Source of the DNA: JAHIZC01 sp043813305
GTDB lineage: Bacteria > Omnitrophota > Gorgyraeia > Gygaellales > Profunditerraquicolaceae
DNA length: 64,000 nucleotides
Assembly (NCBI GenBank): GCA_043813305.1
Contig: JBDRLC010000064.1
Location: 1 to 64,000, forward strand
Direction: 5' to 3'
Shown: positions 17,665-26,417 of the stretch, one piece after another
How the letters are laid out: each line of letters opens with the position of its first letter
Position numbering within the stretch: the first letter of the stretch is position 1
Notes under the pieces: model-generated
What the model was told of the DNA's origin: nothing
What the model saw: the letters and a program-made list of their open reading frames with translations, nothing else
Databases searched by the model: none
Position numbers and translations under genes: made by a program

Positions 17665-19202
17665 GGCGTCTGAATTTAACAATAAGAAGCAAATTGATGT
17701 TAGGATTCGGAACAGGACTTATAATTCTATGCGTGATTTCTATGGTTTCTTTCAGAGGCATTGGCAGGCTTCTTAAGAACAGCAAGCTGACGGAGCATAC
17801 ATACGAAATCATAGAGCATATCAACTTAGTACTCTTAGTGCTAAAGGACGCAGAGACCGGAGAGCGCGGTTTCATTATTACCGGAGAAGAACGGTACCTG
17901 GAACCTTATAACAAAGCACTGGAGAGAATTGATCAGGAACTTGAGAATTTGCAAAGACAAACCATCGATAATCCTGGACATCAACGCAGGCTTAAAGCGA
18001 TTAAGCCGATATTGCAGGATAAGATCAGTTATTTTAAAGAAACGATTCAAATAAGGCAAGCAAAGGGTCTGGAAGCGGTCGTGCCGTTAATCCTTTCTGA
18101 TAGGGGTATGAAGGCCATGGATGATATACAAAAGATATTTCTTGAGATGGTCCGCGAGGAGGAGATGGTGCTTGCGCAGCAGTTACAAAAACAGACAGAA
18201 ACCGTTAATGCTATAACTTCAGCTATCTTATATGGTGCTCTTATGGCGGCTATATTTTTTATATTGGCTTCTATAGTGATTACCCGGACGATTACAAAAC
18301 CCATTCATTTAGTGGTTGAGAGAGTTAATGAGATTGCAGAGGCAGCAGGAGATCTTACTAATGAATTATCTATGGTCGGTAGCGATGAAATAGGCCAGCT
18401 TGCCAAGGCTTTTAATAAATTGTTAACCGGATTAAGAACTATAATCTGGCAAATCCGCGATTCAAGCGAGAGGATGAATTCCGCTTGCGGAGAGATTCTT
18501 GCTGCCAGCCAGGTTCAGGCAACTGGTGCCGGTGAGCAGTCTACGGCGGTAGCAGAAACTACTACAGCCGCCAAGCAGCTAGCCACTACTTCCGAGCAGG
18601 TAGGGGAGAGCATAAGAAGAGTTTCTCAGGTAGCAAATCACGCTTTAGTGGGTATGGCCAGGATAAAGGACACCATAAGCAAAACAGGCGATTTAATCAA
18701 CTCGCTTGGTGAAAAATCCCAGAAAATCGGAAAGATCACTGATCTTATCGATGATGTAGCAGACCAGACAAACCTTCTGGCAGTCAATGCTTCAATCGAA
18801 GCAGCCCGCGCAGGAGAAGAGGGAAGAGGGTTTACTGTAGTCGCAGATGAGATTAGAAAACTATCTGATTCTACGGCCAAATCTACCAAAGAAATAACCA
18901 GCTTAATTGAGGTAATTCAGCATGAGATGTCTAATGCAGTTATCTCTATGGAGCAGAGTATTAATAGCGTAGACGAAGAAGCAAAGTTAGCGCAACAAAC
19001 CACAGAGCGCGCAAAGGAGATCGCCATGAGCGCAAATCAGCAGATCTCAGGTTCAAGACAGATTGCCGAGGCTATGACTAGTCTTAATACTGCGATGAAA
19101 GAAGTTGTAACAAGCTCTGAGCAGACCAAGGGTGCGGTAGAAGAGCTTACAGAATTATCTTCTGAGCTCAAGCGATTGACTGCTAAGTTCAAATTAGAAT
19201 GA
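17661..19202 (+). CDS. Methyl-accepting chemotaxis protein with CHASE3 sensor
   Basis: 513 aa. TM1 at about 12-32, an extracytoplasmic CHASE3 domain (about 40-180, signature DAETGERGFIITGEERYLEP), TM2 at about 188-208, HAMP (about 208-262) and a cytoplasmic signalling domain (about 280-510) with the conserved hairpin tip DQTNLLAVNASIEAARAG. Its ligand is not predictable; CHASE3 domains sense varied extracellular signals. It lies in the same operon as cheW and cheA, so it is the likely receptor of this array. Confidence 0.94.
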   Translation: MRRLNLTIRSKLMLGFGTGLIILCVISMVSFRGIGRLLKNSKLTEHTYEIIEHINLVLLVLKDAETGERGFIITGEERYLEPYNKALERIDQELENLQRQTIDNPGHQRRLKAIKPILQDKISYFKETIQIRQAKGLEAVVPLILSDRGMKAMDDIQKIFLEMVREEEMVLAQQLQKQTETVNAITSAILYGALMAAIFFILASIVITRTITKPIHLVVERVNEIAEAAGDLTNELSMVGSDEIGQLAKAFNKLLTGLRTIIWQIRDSSERMNSACGEILAASQVQATGAGEQSTAVAETTTAAKQLATTSEQVGESIRRVSQVANHALVGMARIKDTISKTGDLINSLGEKSQKIGKITDLIDDVADQTNLLAVNASIEAARAGEEGRGFTVVADEIRKLSDSTAKSTKEITSLIEVIQHEMSNAVISMEQSINSVDEEAKLAQQTTERAKEIAMSANQQISGSRQIAEAMTSLNTAMKEVVTSSEQTKGAVEELTELSSELKRLTAKFKLE

Positions 19203-19220
19203 TATTAAAGAATAGCTAAT

Positions 19221-21344
19221 ATGCCATTTGATAGGTCAAAATTTATAGGCCAATTTAAAACTGAAAGCGGAGAGTATATTCAGAAGCTCAATCTGGGTTT
19301 ATTGAAATTAGAAAAAAGCCCGAAAAATAATGAGCTCCTGGAAGTACTGATGCGAATGGCACATAGTTTCAAAGGCGCTGCAACAATGATGGGTTATAAA
19401 AGGATAGCTGATATTGCGCACAGCATTGAGGATGGGTTGCAATATGCCTTAAAGCAGAAGGTGCGTTTAGAAAAGTCTCATTTTGATGTTTTGTTTAAGT
19501 GCGTGGATGCCTTAGGGCCGCTCTTAGAAGATAAGCTTACCTGGAAGGAAAAGGGAATAGAGAGGCCGTTTATTGAGGATCTTTGTGAAGAGGTTAATGA
19601 TGCTTTTTCCGGAAGAGCAGTACGGGCAAAGAAAAAAAGAAAGAAGGTAAGGGGAGACGAAAAGAAGGCAGAGGGGCTCCTGGATGCAGAGCTGGCTGAT
19701 TTTGCTTACACTGTTAACGAGGCAAGCATCCGCGTTGACCTGGAAAAACTGGATAAATTGATAAATATAACTGGTGAGCTTACTATTTCAAGAATCAGGC
19801 TGAATGAGTTAGTGAATAATTTATCCGATAAGGTAGAGGCGCGTATGGATTTAGCTCCGTTCTTTGATAAGCTGATCAGAGATTTCAGTAGAGTTAGAGA
19901 TAATATTAGCTCTTTATCCAATCTGCTGCAGGAAGAAGTAATGAAAGTAAGGATGATTTCCGTTAGTCATCTGTTCAATAATTTTCCCAGGGCAATGAGA
20001 GATCTGGCAGCTGAGAAAGGCAAGGAGATAAATTTCCAGATAAAAGGAGAGGAGATACAGCTTGATAAGGTAATCATCGACGAAATGAAAGATCCGATTA
20101 TGCATCTTTTGAGAAATGCCATTGACCATGGAATGGAGTCTCCCCAAGAGCGCCGAAAAGGAGGTAAGTCAGAGTCAGGTAATTTAACCCTCTCTTCTTA
20201 CCAGGAAGGCGCGCAAATAGCGATTGAGGTCTCTGATGACGGCAAAGGAATAGATATCAAGGAGATAAAAGAGCAGGCAGTCGAGAATGGCCTTGTTTCA
20301 AAACAGGGAATTAATGATATGGCGGATGAACAGGTATACCAGCTTTTATTTACCCCCGGTTTTACTACGAAGAAGAATATCTCTGAGACTTCCGGAAGAG
20401 GCATAGGGCTGGATGTGGTCAGGGAAAAAATCGTCAAATTAAAAGGAATCATAGAGGTAAGATCCAGGCTGGGAGCGGGCACTAGCTTTACCATGAAACT
20501 TCCGCTTACTCTGGCAATTACAGAAAGTCTTTTACTGGTAGCAGGTAGTGATATATTTGCTGTTTCTATCGATAATGTAATTGAGACTATAAGAATCAAT
20601 CAGGAAGAGATAAAGACGGTTGAAGGCAGAGAAGTGATAACTGTAAGAGGATATATAATTCCTTTGGTAAGGCTAAATGATATATTCGGAGTTCCCAGAA
20701 AAGGGATTTTTGAAAAAAAGCTTTTTCCTGTAGTAATAGTGCAGTCAGTGGAGAGTAGGATTGCTATTTTAACCGATGAATTGTTAGGCAGGCAGAAAAT
20801 AATCAATAAAAGCATAGGCGATCCCTTAAGAAAAGTAAGAAATATCTCCGGGGTAACCATCCTGGGGAGCGGAAGGGTGATAATGATACTTGATATTCAT
20901 TCGATTATTGAAGCTGCCCGAGGGGTAATTACAAAAAGGCTTGTAGGAGAGCGAAGGCAGGCAGCGGTGACGAGGAAGAAGAAAACTATACTGCTTGCCG
21001 AAGATGTGGTGACTACAGCGATGCTGCAGAAGAATATCTTAGAATCAGTGGGTTATTCAGTAGTTATAGCCCGCGACGGGAAAGAGGCCCTAGAGAAAGC
21101 AAAACAGGAAAGCTTTGATTTGATAATCACAGATGTGCTTATGCCTAGAATGGATGGTTTTGAATTAGTATCGCACCTGAGGAAATACAAACTATATAAG
21201 GATACGCCGATCATTATTGTAACTACCCGGGAAAGCGAAGCCGATAAAAGACGCGGTTTAGAAGCGGGTGCGGATGCCTATATACTGAAGAAAGATTTTA
21301 CTTCTGAAGGGTTGTTGGATATAATTGAACGTTTATTAGGGTAG
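19221..21344 (+). CDS. CheA-REC hybrid histidine kinase
   Basis: 707 aa. HPt domain with His48 (MRMAHSFKGAA), a charged linker (about 135-160, no clear P2), dimerisation and HATPase domains (about 170-420; NAIDHGME, DDGKGID, TSGRGIGLDVVRE), a CheW-like domain (about 425-560) and a C-terminal receiver (about 585-707; LAEDVVTT, ITDVLMPRMDG). CheA fused to a receiver is the WspE/FrzE/ChpA-type layout. Phosphate can go to its own REC, to CheB or to one of the many free receivers downstream. Confidence 0.94.
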   Translation: MPFDRSKFIGQFKTESGEYIQKLNLGLLKLEKSPKNNELLEVLMRMAHSFKGAATMMGYKRIADIAHSIEDGLQYALKQKVRLEKSHFDVLFKCVDALGPLLEDKLTWKEKGIERPFIEDLCEEVNDAFSGRAVRAKKKRKKVRGDEKKAEGLLDAELADFAYTVNEASIRVDLEKLDKLINITGELTISRIRLNELVNNLSDKVEARMDLAPFFDKLIRDFSRVRDNISSLSNLLQEEVMKVRMISVSHLFNNFPRAMRDLAAEKGKEINFQIKGEEIQLDKVIIDEMKDPIMHLLRNAIDHGMESPQERRKGGKSESGNLTLSSYQEGAQIAIEVSDDGKGIDIKEIKEQAVENGLVSKQGINDMADEQVYQLLFTPGFTTKKNISETSGRGIGLDVVREKIVKLKGIIEVRSRLGAGTSFTMKLPLTLAITESLLLVAGSDIFAVSIDNVIETIRINQEEIKTVEGREVITVRGYIIPLVRLNDIFGVPRKGIFEKKLFPVVIVQSVESRIAILTDELLGRQKIINKSIGDPLRKVRNISGVTILGSGRVIMILDIHSIIEAARGVITKRLVGERRQAAVTRKKKTILLAEDVVTTAMLQKNILESVGYSVVIARDGKEALEKAKQESFDLIITDVLMPRMDGFELVSHLRKYKLYKDTPIIIVTTRESEADKRRGLEAGADAYILKKDFTSEGLLDIIERLLG

Positions 21345-21362
21345 AAAAGAAAGGATAAGGAA

Positions 21363-21734
21363 ATGGCGAAAACAGTATTAATCATCGAAGACAGTGCGAC
21401 GGATGCGGCTATTGTAAAGGACCTGCTTGAAAAGGAAGGGTTAGAAGTTCATGTTGCCAATACGGGCAAGAAAGGAATGGAAGAGGCCAGGAAGTTAATA
21501 CCGGATTTGATAATCCTAGATTTAATGCTTCCTGATATGACAGGCTATGAGGTATGCAGGCAGGTAAAAGAAGACGCCACATTAGATAATACAATAGTGG
21601 TGATTTTGAGTATCAAGGATGATGTATCGGATATAACCGCGGGTTTTAAGAGCGGTGCTGATGATTACATAATAAAGCCGCCAATTCCTGATTTCATAGC
21701 TAAGAAGGTAAAATTATATTTAGGAATACGCTAG
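21363..21734 (+). CDS. Stand-alone response-regulator receiver
   Basis: 123 aa, a single REC domain (IIEDSATD, phospho-acceptor in ILDLMLPDMTG, Lys in IIKPP). No output domain. It lies between cheA and cheB and is the most likely CheY-like partner of this CheA. SD AAGGATAAGG upstream. Confidence 0.93.
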   Translation: MAKTVLIIEDSATDAAIVKDLLEKEGLEVHVANTGKKGMEEARKLIPDLIILDLMLPDMTGYEVCRQVKEDATLDNTIVVILSIKDDVSDITAGFKSGADDYIIKPPIPDFIAKKVKLYLGIR

Positions 21735-21737
21735 AAG

Positions 21738-22760
21738 ATGCAAGAGAAGATTCGTGTATTAATAGTGGAAGATTCTGTTTTTGTCAGACAAGCGATTAAA
21801 TCTGTCTTGAATTCTGATCCTGATATTCAGGTTATCGGTACGGCGAAAGACGGTAAAGAGGCCATAGAAAAAAATACCGTACTTAAACCGAATGTAATAA
21901 CCATGGATATTAATATGCCTGAAATGAGCGGGCTGGAAGCAATTGAAAGGATCATGGAGGAGCAGCCAGTTCCAATTGTCGTGGTTAGTAGTATGGATGT
22001 TAATGTAGTGATTAAGGCCTTGGCAATCGGAGCGATGGATTTTGTCTCTGTAACCCAGGATATCGAACAAGTAGCCAAGGATTTAATTGAGAAGGTAAAG
22101 ATTTCCTCCAGGGTTAAGCCTTTAAGGCGCATGAAAATCAACGCTTCTCCAGTAGACAGTAAACTAGTTCAAAAGAAAGAGATATTTAGGATAGTAGCTG
22201 TCGGCATATCCACCGGCGGACCGCAGGCTCTAGAGATGTTCCTTTCTAATCTGCCGAAAGATTTCCCGGCAGGAATACTTATTGTACAGCATATCTCCAA
22301 GGGTTTTATAGACAGGTTAGCGGAATGGCTGAATTTACACTGCCCCCTAGATGTTCGAGTAGCTAAAGCAGGAGAGACCCTAAAGAGCTCCACGGTATTA
22401 ATTGCTGCTGATGATTACAATCTTACAATATACAGCAAAGATACCATAGTTTTATCTGAAGGGGCTAAGAATGCTCTACATGTTCCTTCGATTGATGTGA
22501 TGATGAAGTCAGTAGCAGATGTTTATGGCGAGCATGCAATCGGAGTAGTAATGACAGGAATGGGTTATGATGGAGTAGAGGGAATCAGGGCAATAAAAAA
22601 TGCCGGAGGTGTAACTATTGCTCAAGATGAAAAGTCATCAGCCATATTCGGAATGAACAAGGCTGCTATAGAGACGGGCTGCGTGGATAAGATTGTTTCG
22701 CTGGATAAGATAGCGGGTGAACTTATCAAATTGGTAGGCCAAGGAGAAGGCAATGTCTAA
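21738..22760 (+). CDS. cheB: Chemotaxis glutamate methylesterase
   Basis: 340 aa. N-terminal REC (VEDSVFVR, TMDINMPEMSG) followed by the CheB catalytic domain (about 150-335) with the Ser in GISTGGPQA, the His in QHISKGF and the Asp in GMGYDG. Removes methyl groups from the MCP, working against the CheR-TPR protein. Only 3 bp separate it from the preceding receiver. Its start has a weak SD, consistent with coupling. Confidence 0.95.
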   Translation: MQEKIRVLIVEDSVFVRQAIKSVLNSDPDIQVIGTAKDGKEAIEKNTVLKPNVITMDINMPEMSGLEAIERIMEEQPVPIVVVSSMDVNVVIKALAIGAMDFVSVTQDIEQVAKDLIEKVKISSRVKPLRRMKINASPVDSKLVQKKEIFRIVAVGISTGGPQALEMFLSNLPKDFPAGILIVQHISKGFIDRLAEWLNLHCPLDVRVAKAGETLKSSTVLIAADDYNLTIYSKDTIVLSEGAKNALHVPSIDVMMKSVADVYGEHAIGVVMTGMGYDGVEGIRAIKNAGGVTIAQDEKSSAIFGMNKAAIETGCVDKIVSLDKIAGELIKLVGQGEGNV

Positions 22761-23136
22761 GAAAGTTATGATTATCGAAGACATCCCTCTAGTGCTGGGG
22801 ATATTAACGCAGGCGTTCAAGGATGAAGGATATGAGGTAGTGTCAGTAGAGAACGGGGAGGAGGGCGTAAAGAAATCCAAATCGGAAAACCCGGATTTAG
22901 TAATTATAGATACCATTCTTCCGGGGATAGATGGTTTTGAGGTCTGTAAGTTAATTAAAAAGGGAAGTGAATCCCAGCTTCCGAAGGTGATTATGATGAC
23001 TGGTACAGTGGACGCGATAGATGCGGTAAAGGCAAGGAAAATGGGCGCTGACGACTATTGCGCTAAGACCAGCGATCTCAGCTTATTAGTGGAAGCGGCC
23101 AACAAACTTCTAAGCAGTCAGGATATTAATGAATAA
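22753..23136 (+). CDS. Stand-alone response-regulator receiver
   Basis: 127 aa REC with acidic pair (IIEDI), acceptor Asp in IIDTILPGIDG and Lys in CAKTS (the usual Pro after Lys is replaced by Thr). No output domain. Overlaps cheB by 8 bp and the kinase below by 8 bp, so it links the chemosensory set to the kinase. Confidence 0.92.
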   Translation: MSKKVMIIEDIPLVLGILTQAFKDEGYEVVSVENGEEGVKKSKSENPDLVIIDTILPGIDGFEVCKLIKKGSESQLPKVIMMTGTVDAIDAVKARKMGADDYCAKTSDLSLLVEAANKLLSSQDINE

Positions 23137-25510
23137 GTCTAAAAGGTCTCTTTTTGCATTATATATAATTTTATTCTTTATAATTTTTATGTTGGTTTAT
23201 TTTATGATCATACACACCCAAGGTAAATTTCTTCCGCACTTTATCTGGGAGAATGAACCACTCCACTCCAGCTTAGAAGCTATGGGGGCATTGATAGCTT
23301 TAGGGATGAGTCTCTTATTACTCCAAAGAAGACAGGATGAGGCTGGCGGAAGGTCATTTATGCTGTCTATGGGATTTCTTAGTATGGGTATTCTTGGAGG
23401 TTTCCACTCTTTTAGTTTTGTAGGGAAGCAATTTGTATTTTTATACAGTTTATCTCTTATTTTTGGCGGTTTTTGTTTTGGGCTTATTTTGTTACCGAGA
23501 ATCCGTTACTATATACCTAAGAATAAATCAATCATTTTGAGCATTGCCGCAGTTACAACATTAACGGGATTATGGACGCTAATTTTTCCTGATTCATTGC
23601 CGCCTATGGTAGTAGACGGAGGGTTTAGTCCCCTTGCTCTAAAAATGAATCTTTTTGCAGGGATATTATTTTTGGCAGCATCATTGCGTTTCTTGCTCGA
23701 TTTTAACCGTTCTAAGAAACAAGAGCATTTCCTCTTTCTCTGCTTCACTGTATTGTTTGCTATTGCCGGTTTCAGCTTTAAGTACTCTGAACTCTGGAGT
23801 GATGTATGGTGGCTTTGGCACATATTACGTATGCTGGCTTATCTATTAGTTCTTAGAGTTATTATAGTAGATTATCAAGAGAAAGTTTCTGATCTGGCGA
23901 AGAAACAGGCAATAATTATTCAGCAGGGTAAATATATGCAGGATATTTTAGAGTCAGTTACACATCCGATATATGTTATAGATGTTGAGGATTATACAGT
24001 TAAAATGGCAAATAGAGCTGCTGGTTCAGATAGATTATACTTAAATATTTCGACCTGCTATGAACTTACTCATGGAAGTGACAAGCCGTGTAGCAGCGCT
24101 GAACATATCTGTCCGCTGGAAAAGGCAAAGAAGACAAAAAAGCCTGTTACTGTAGAGCATACCCATCTTGATAAAGACGGCAATAAGAGAACCTTCCAAG
24201 TTTATGCCTACCCTATTTTTAATGAAAAGGGGGAAGTTAGGAATATTGTAGAGTATCTTTTTGATATTACTGATAGTAAGAGAATCGAGGATTCCCTAGA
24301 AGAGACCAAGGAGTCGTTAGAAACGCAGGCATGGGGGCTTAAAAAAGCAAATGAATCTATAAGGCTCCTTTATAAAGAGATGGAAGCAAAAAACAAAGAA
24401 CTTCAAAGGTTAGATGATCTAAAGTCAGAATTTATCTCAAACGTCTCGCATGAACTACGCACACCTTTAACTACTATAAAGGAATTTGCTTCTATTCTTT
24501 CAGATGAGATACCGGGTAAAATAAATAAGGAGCAGGGAGAATATTTAGGTATTATGAAAGGCAATATAGACCGACTGACTCGATTGATTAATGACCTGCT
24601 TGATATATCAAAGATAGAAGCCGGAAAATTAGAGCTTAAGAAAACATTGCTTGATATAAACGATATAGCAGCTGATGTAATCTTTAAACTAAAACCAAAA
24701 GCAGATGAAAAGAGTATCGAGATTCAGCTGTCTTCTCAGAAACCTGTTTCAGAAGTGTATGTTGATTCTGATAAGATAATTCAGGTGTTCACTAATCTAA
24801 TAGGGAATGCGATTAAATTTACTCCAGAGAAAGGGAAGATTATAATTGAGATTAGGGAGAGGGAAGAGGTAGTAGAATGTAGCGTTACGGATACAGGTAT
24901 AGGTATTACTGCAGAGAATTTAGAGAAGGTGTTTATTAAGTTCCAGCAATTTGGCAGGACCGCTGGCTCCGGCTCAAAAGGAACAGGTTTAGGATTAGCT
25001 ATTACAAAAGAGCTCATCCAGATACACGGCGGTAAAATCTGGGTTGAATCAAAATTCGCAAAGGGAAGCAAGTTTACTTTTAGTTTGCCAAAGTATACAG
25101 CAAAGACACTCTTTAAAGAATATATCGATGTCGCTATCATTAAGGCAGAGAAGAATGATTTGAAGATGTGTTTCTTCTTTGTCTCTATGCATGAGCAAGA
25201 TAGCTTAAGGAAGTCACTACCGAAGGACGAGAAAGAATCTATATTAAAAGATATGGAAGTTGTGTTGAGGAATAACCTGCGTAAAGAAGATGGTTGTGTC
25301 TTGAGGGGCACTGAGAATCTAGGGGTAATTTTATTTAACTGCGACAGGGATAATGCCTTAAGGGTAGAAGGTAGAGTAGGGCAAATATTAGAAGAATATC
25401 TAGATAGAAAAAGAATAGCGGATAAGATAAGGGTAAGTTATAAATACGCATTGTACCCGGAAGAAGGCAGAACTTATGAAGAACTGATCAAGAAGATAAG
25501 GCAAGAATAA
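23129..25510 (+). CDS. Membrane histidine kinase with PAS and degenerate GGDEF-like tail
   Basis: 793 aa. Eight hydrophobic segments (about 8-245), a PAS domain (about 265-385) holding a cysteine motif (CYELTHG, KPCSSAEHICPLEK), a coil (about 385-425), HisKA with NVSHELRTPL (about 430-495) and HATPase (N box GNAIKF, GTGLGLAI; about 540-650). The last 130 residues (YIDVAIIKAEKNDLK... VGQILEEYL... YKYALYPEEG) resemble the back half of a GGDEF domain without the catalytic motif, and the same tail is in the kinase at 28534. Confidence 0.9.
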   Translation: MNKSKRSLFALYIILFFIIFMLVYFMIIHTQGKFLPHFIWENEPLHSSLEAMGALIALGMSLLLLQRRQDEAGGRSFMLSMGFLSMGILGGFHSFSFVGKQFVFLYSLSLIFGGFCFGLILLPRIRYYIPKNKSIILSIAAVTTLTGLWTLIFPDSLPPMVVDGGFSPLALKMNLFAGILFLAASLRFLLDFNRSKKQEHFLFLCFTVLFAIAGFSFKYSELWSDVWWLWHILRMLAYLLVLRVIIVDYQEKVSDLAKKQAIIIQQGKYMQDILESVTHPIYVIDVEDYTVKMANRAAGSDRLYLNISTCYELTHGSDKPCSSAEHICPLEKAKKTKKPVTVEHTHLDKDGNKRTFQVYAYPIFNEKGEVRNIVEYLFDITDSKRIEDSLEETKESLETQAWGLKKANESIRLLYKEMEAKNKELQRLDDLKSEFISNVSHELRTPLTTIKEFASILSDEIPGKINKEQGEYLGIMKGNIDRLTRLINDLLDISKIEAGKLELKKTLLDINDIAADVIFKLKPKADEKSIEIQLSSQKPVSEVYVDSDKIIQVFTNLIGNAIKFTPEKGKIIIEIREREEVVECSVTDTGIGITAENLEKVFIKFQQFGRTAGSGSKGTGLGLAITKELIQIHGGKIWVESKFAKGSKFTFSLPKYTAKTLFKEYIDVAIIKAEKNDLKMCFFFVSMHEQDSLRKSLPKDEKESILKDMEVVLRNNLRKEDGCVLRGTENLGVILFNCDRDNALRVEGRVGQILEEYLDRKRIADKIRVSYKYALYPEEGRTYEELIKKIRQE

Positions 25511-25544
25511 AGCCTATAATATTATTTATATACTTAAGAAAATA

Positions 25545-25553
25545 TGATATACT
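25545..25553 (+). promoter_or_regulatory. Extended -10 promoter (TGATATACT)
   Basis: TATACT (25548-25553) preceded by TGA, 38 bp before the next receiver gene, with a weak -35-like TTTATA 17 nt upstream. It may start a second transcript of the island. Confidence 0.5.
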
Positions 25554-25591
25554 CAAAGGTTGTGAGTTTATAACCTAAAGGGGAAGGAAAG

Positions 25592-25984
25592 ATGTCTACA
25601 AAAAGAATCTTATTGGTTGATGATGAAGCAGGACTTCTTCAGGCAATGAAGATTAGGTTGGCTGTATGGGGCTACGACGTAATCACCGCTTCTTCAGGAA
25701 AAGAGGCTATTAATATAGCAAAGAAAAACAAAGATTTCTTTGATGCCATAATTTTAGATATAATGATGCCGGGCATAGACGGATTAGAGACCCTGAACAG
25801 AATTAGGCGTTTTGATAAGGAAGTTCCCGTATTAATCTTAACTGCTTATCCTTCTGGGGAAAAGATCAAAGAGGCAGAATCTTTAGGGATTTCAGGGTTT
25901 ATACCTAAGGGCGCACAATTTGAGGATGCCTCAAGAATCATCAGAGTTGCGTTGAGGCTAAAAAAGAGCGGCGAAGAGGAATAA
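25592..25984 (+). CDS. Stand-alone receiver, 'ASSGKEA' subgroup
   Basis: 130 aa REC (VDDEAGL, ILDIMMPGIDG). The conserved Lys is in PKGAQF and lacks the usual following Pro. Closest local relative is the receiver at 27649: both share AVWGYDVITASSGKEA-type sequence and a tail that diverges from the usual KPF motif. Possibly a distinct subgroup that acts by protein-protein interaction. Confidence 0.92.
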   Translation: MSTKRILLVDDEAGLLQAMKIRLAVWGYDVITASSGKEAINIAKKNKDFFDAIILDIMMPGIDGLETLNRIRRFDKEVPVLILTAYPSGEKIKEAESLGISGFIPKGAQFEDASRIIRVALRLKKSGEEE

Positions 25985-26028
25985 TCAGCAATAACCATAT
26001 TGACAGATATAAGCAAAGAGAATAAACA

Positions 26029-26400
26029 ATGACGAAAAAGACGATCTTGGTAGTAGATGATGAGTTGGATTTAGTCAAGGCGGTGGAGGTTAGGCTTAAA
26101 GCCGCCGGTTATGCTGTATTAGTTGCCTATGATGGCCAAGATGGCCTGGAAAAGGCACGTAGAATAAAGCCGGATTTAATCATATTAGATTTAATGCTGC
26201 CTAAATTAGATGGGTATCGAGTCTGCCGAATGCTAAAATATGATGTGAAATATCAACAAATACCGATTATTATGTTCACCGCACGCGCACAAGAAGAAGA
26301 TAAAAAAATGGGTGAGGATGTCGGCGCAGATGCCTTTATTACCAAACCATTTGAGCCGCAGGAATTACTTTCGAAGATTAGCGAGTTTCTGAAAAAATAG
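26029..26400 (+). CDS. Stand-alone receiver, CheY-like
   Basis: 123 aa REC (VVDDELDL, IILDLMLPKLDGYRVCRML, ITKPFEP). Very close to the receivers at 28046 and 30896 (same DGYKVCRMLK block). No output domain. It follows the previous receiver by 44 bp. Confidence 0.93.
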   Translation: MTKKTILVVDDELDLVKAVEVRLKAAGYAVLVAYDGQDGLEKARRIKPDLIILDLMLPKLDGYRVCRMLKYDVKYQQIPIIMFTARAQEEDKKMGEDVGADAFITKPFEPQELLSKISEFLKK

Positions 26401-26417
26401 CTATCGAGTTTTAAATT

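Noticed and set aside
24781..25311. Minus-strand 176-codon ORF inside the kinase gene
   Set aside because: Antisense shadow of the HATPase and tail; no start signal.
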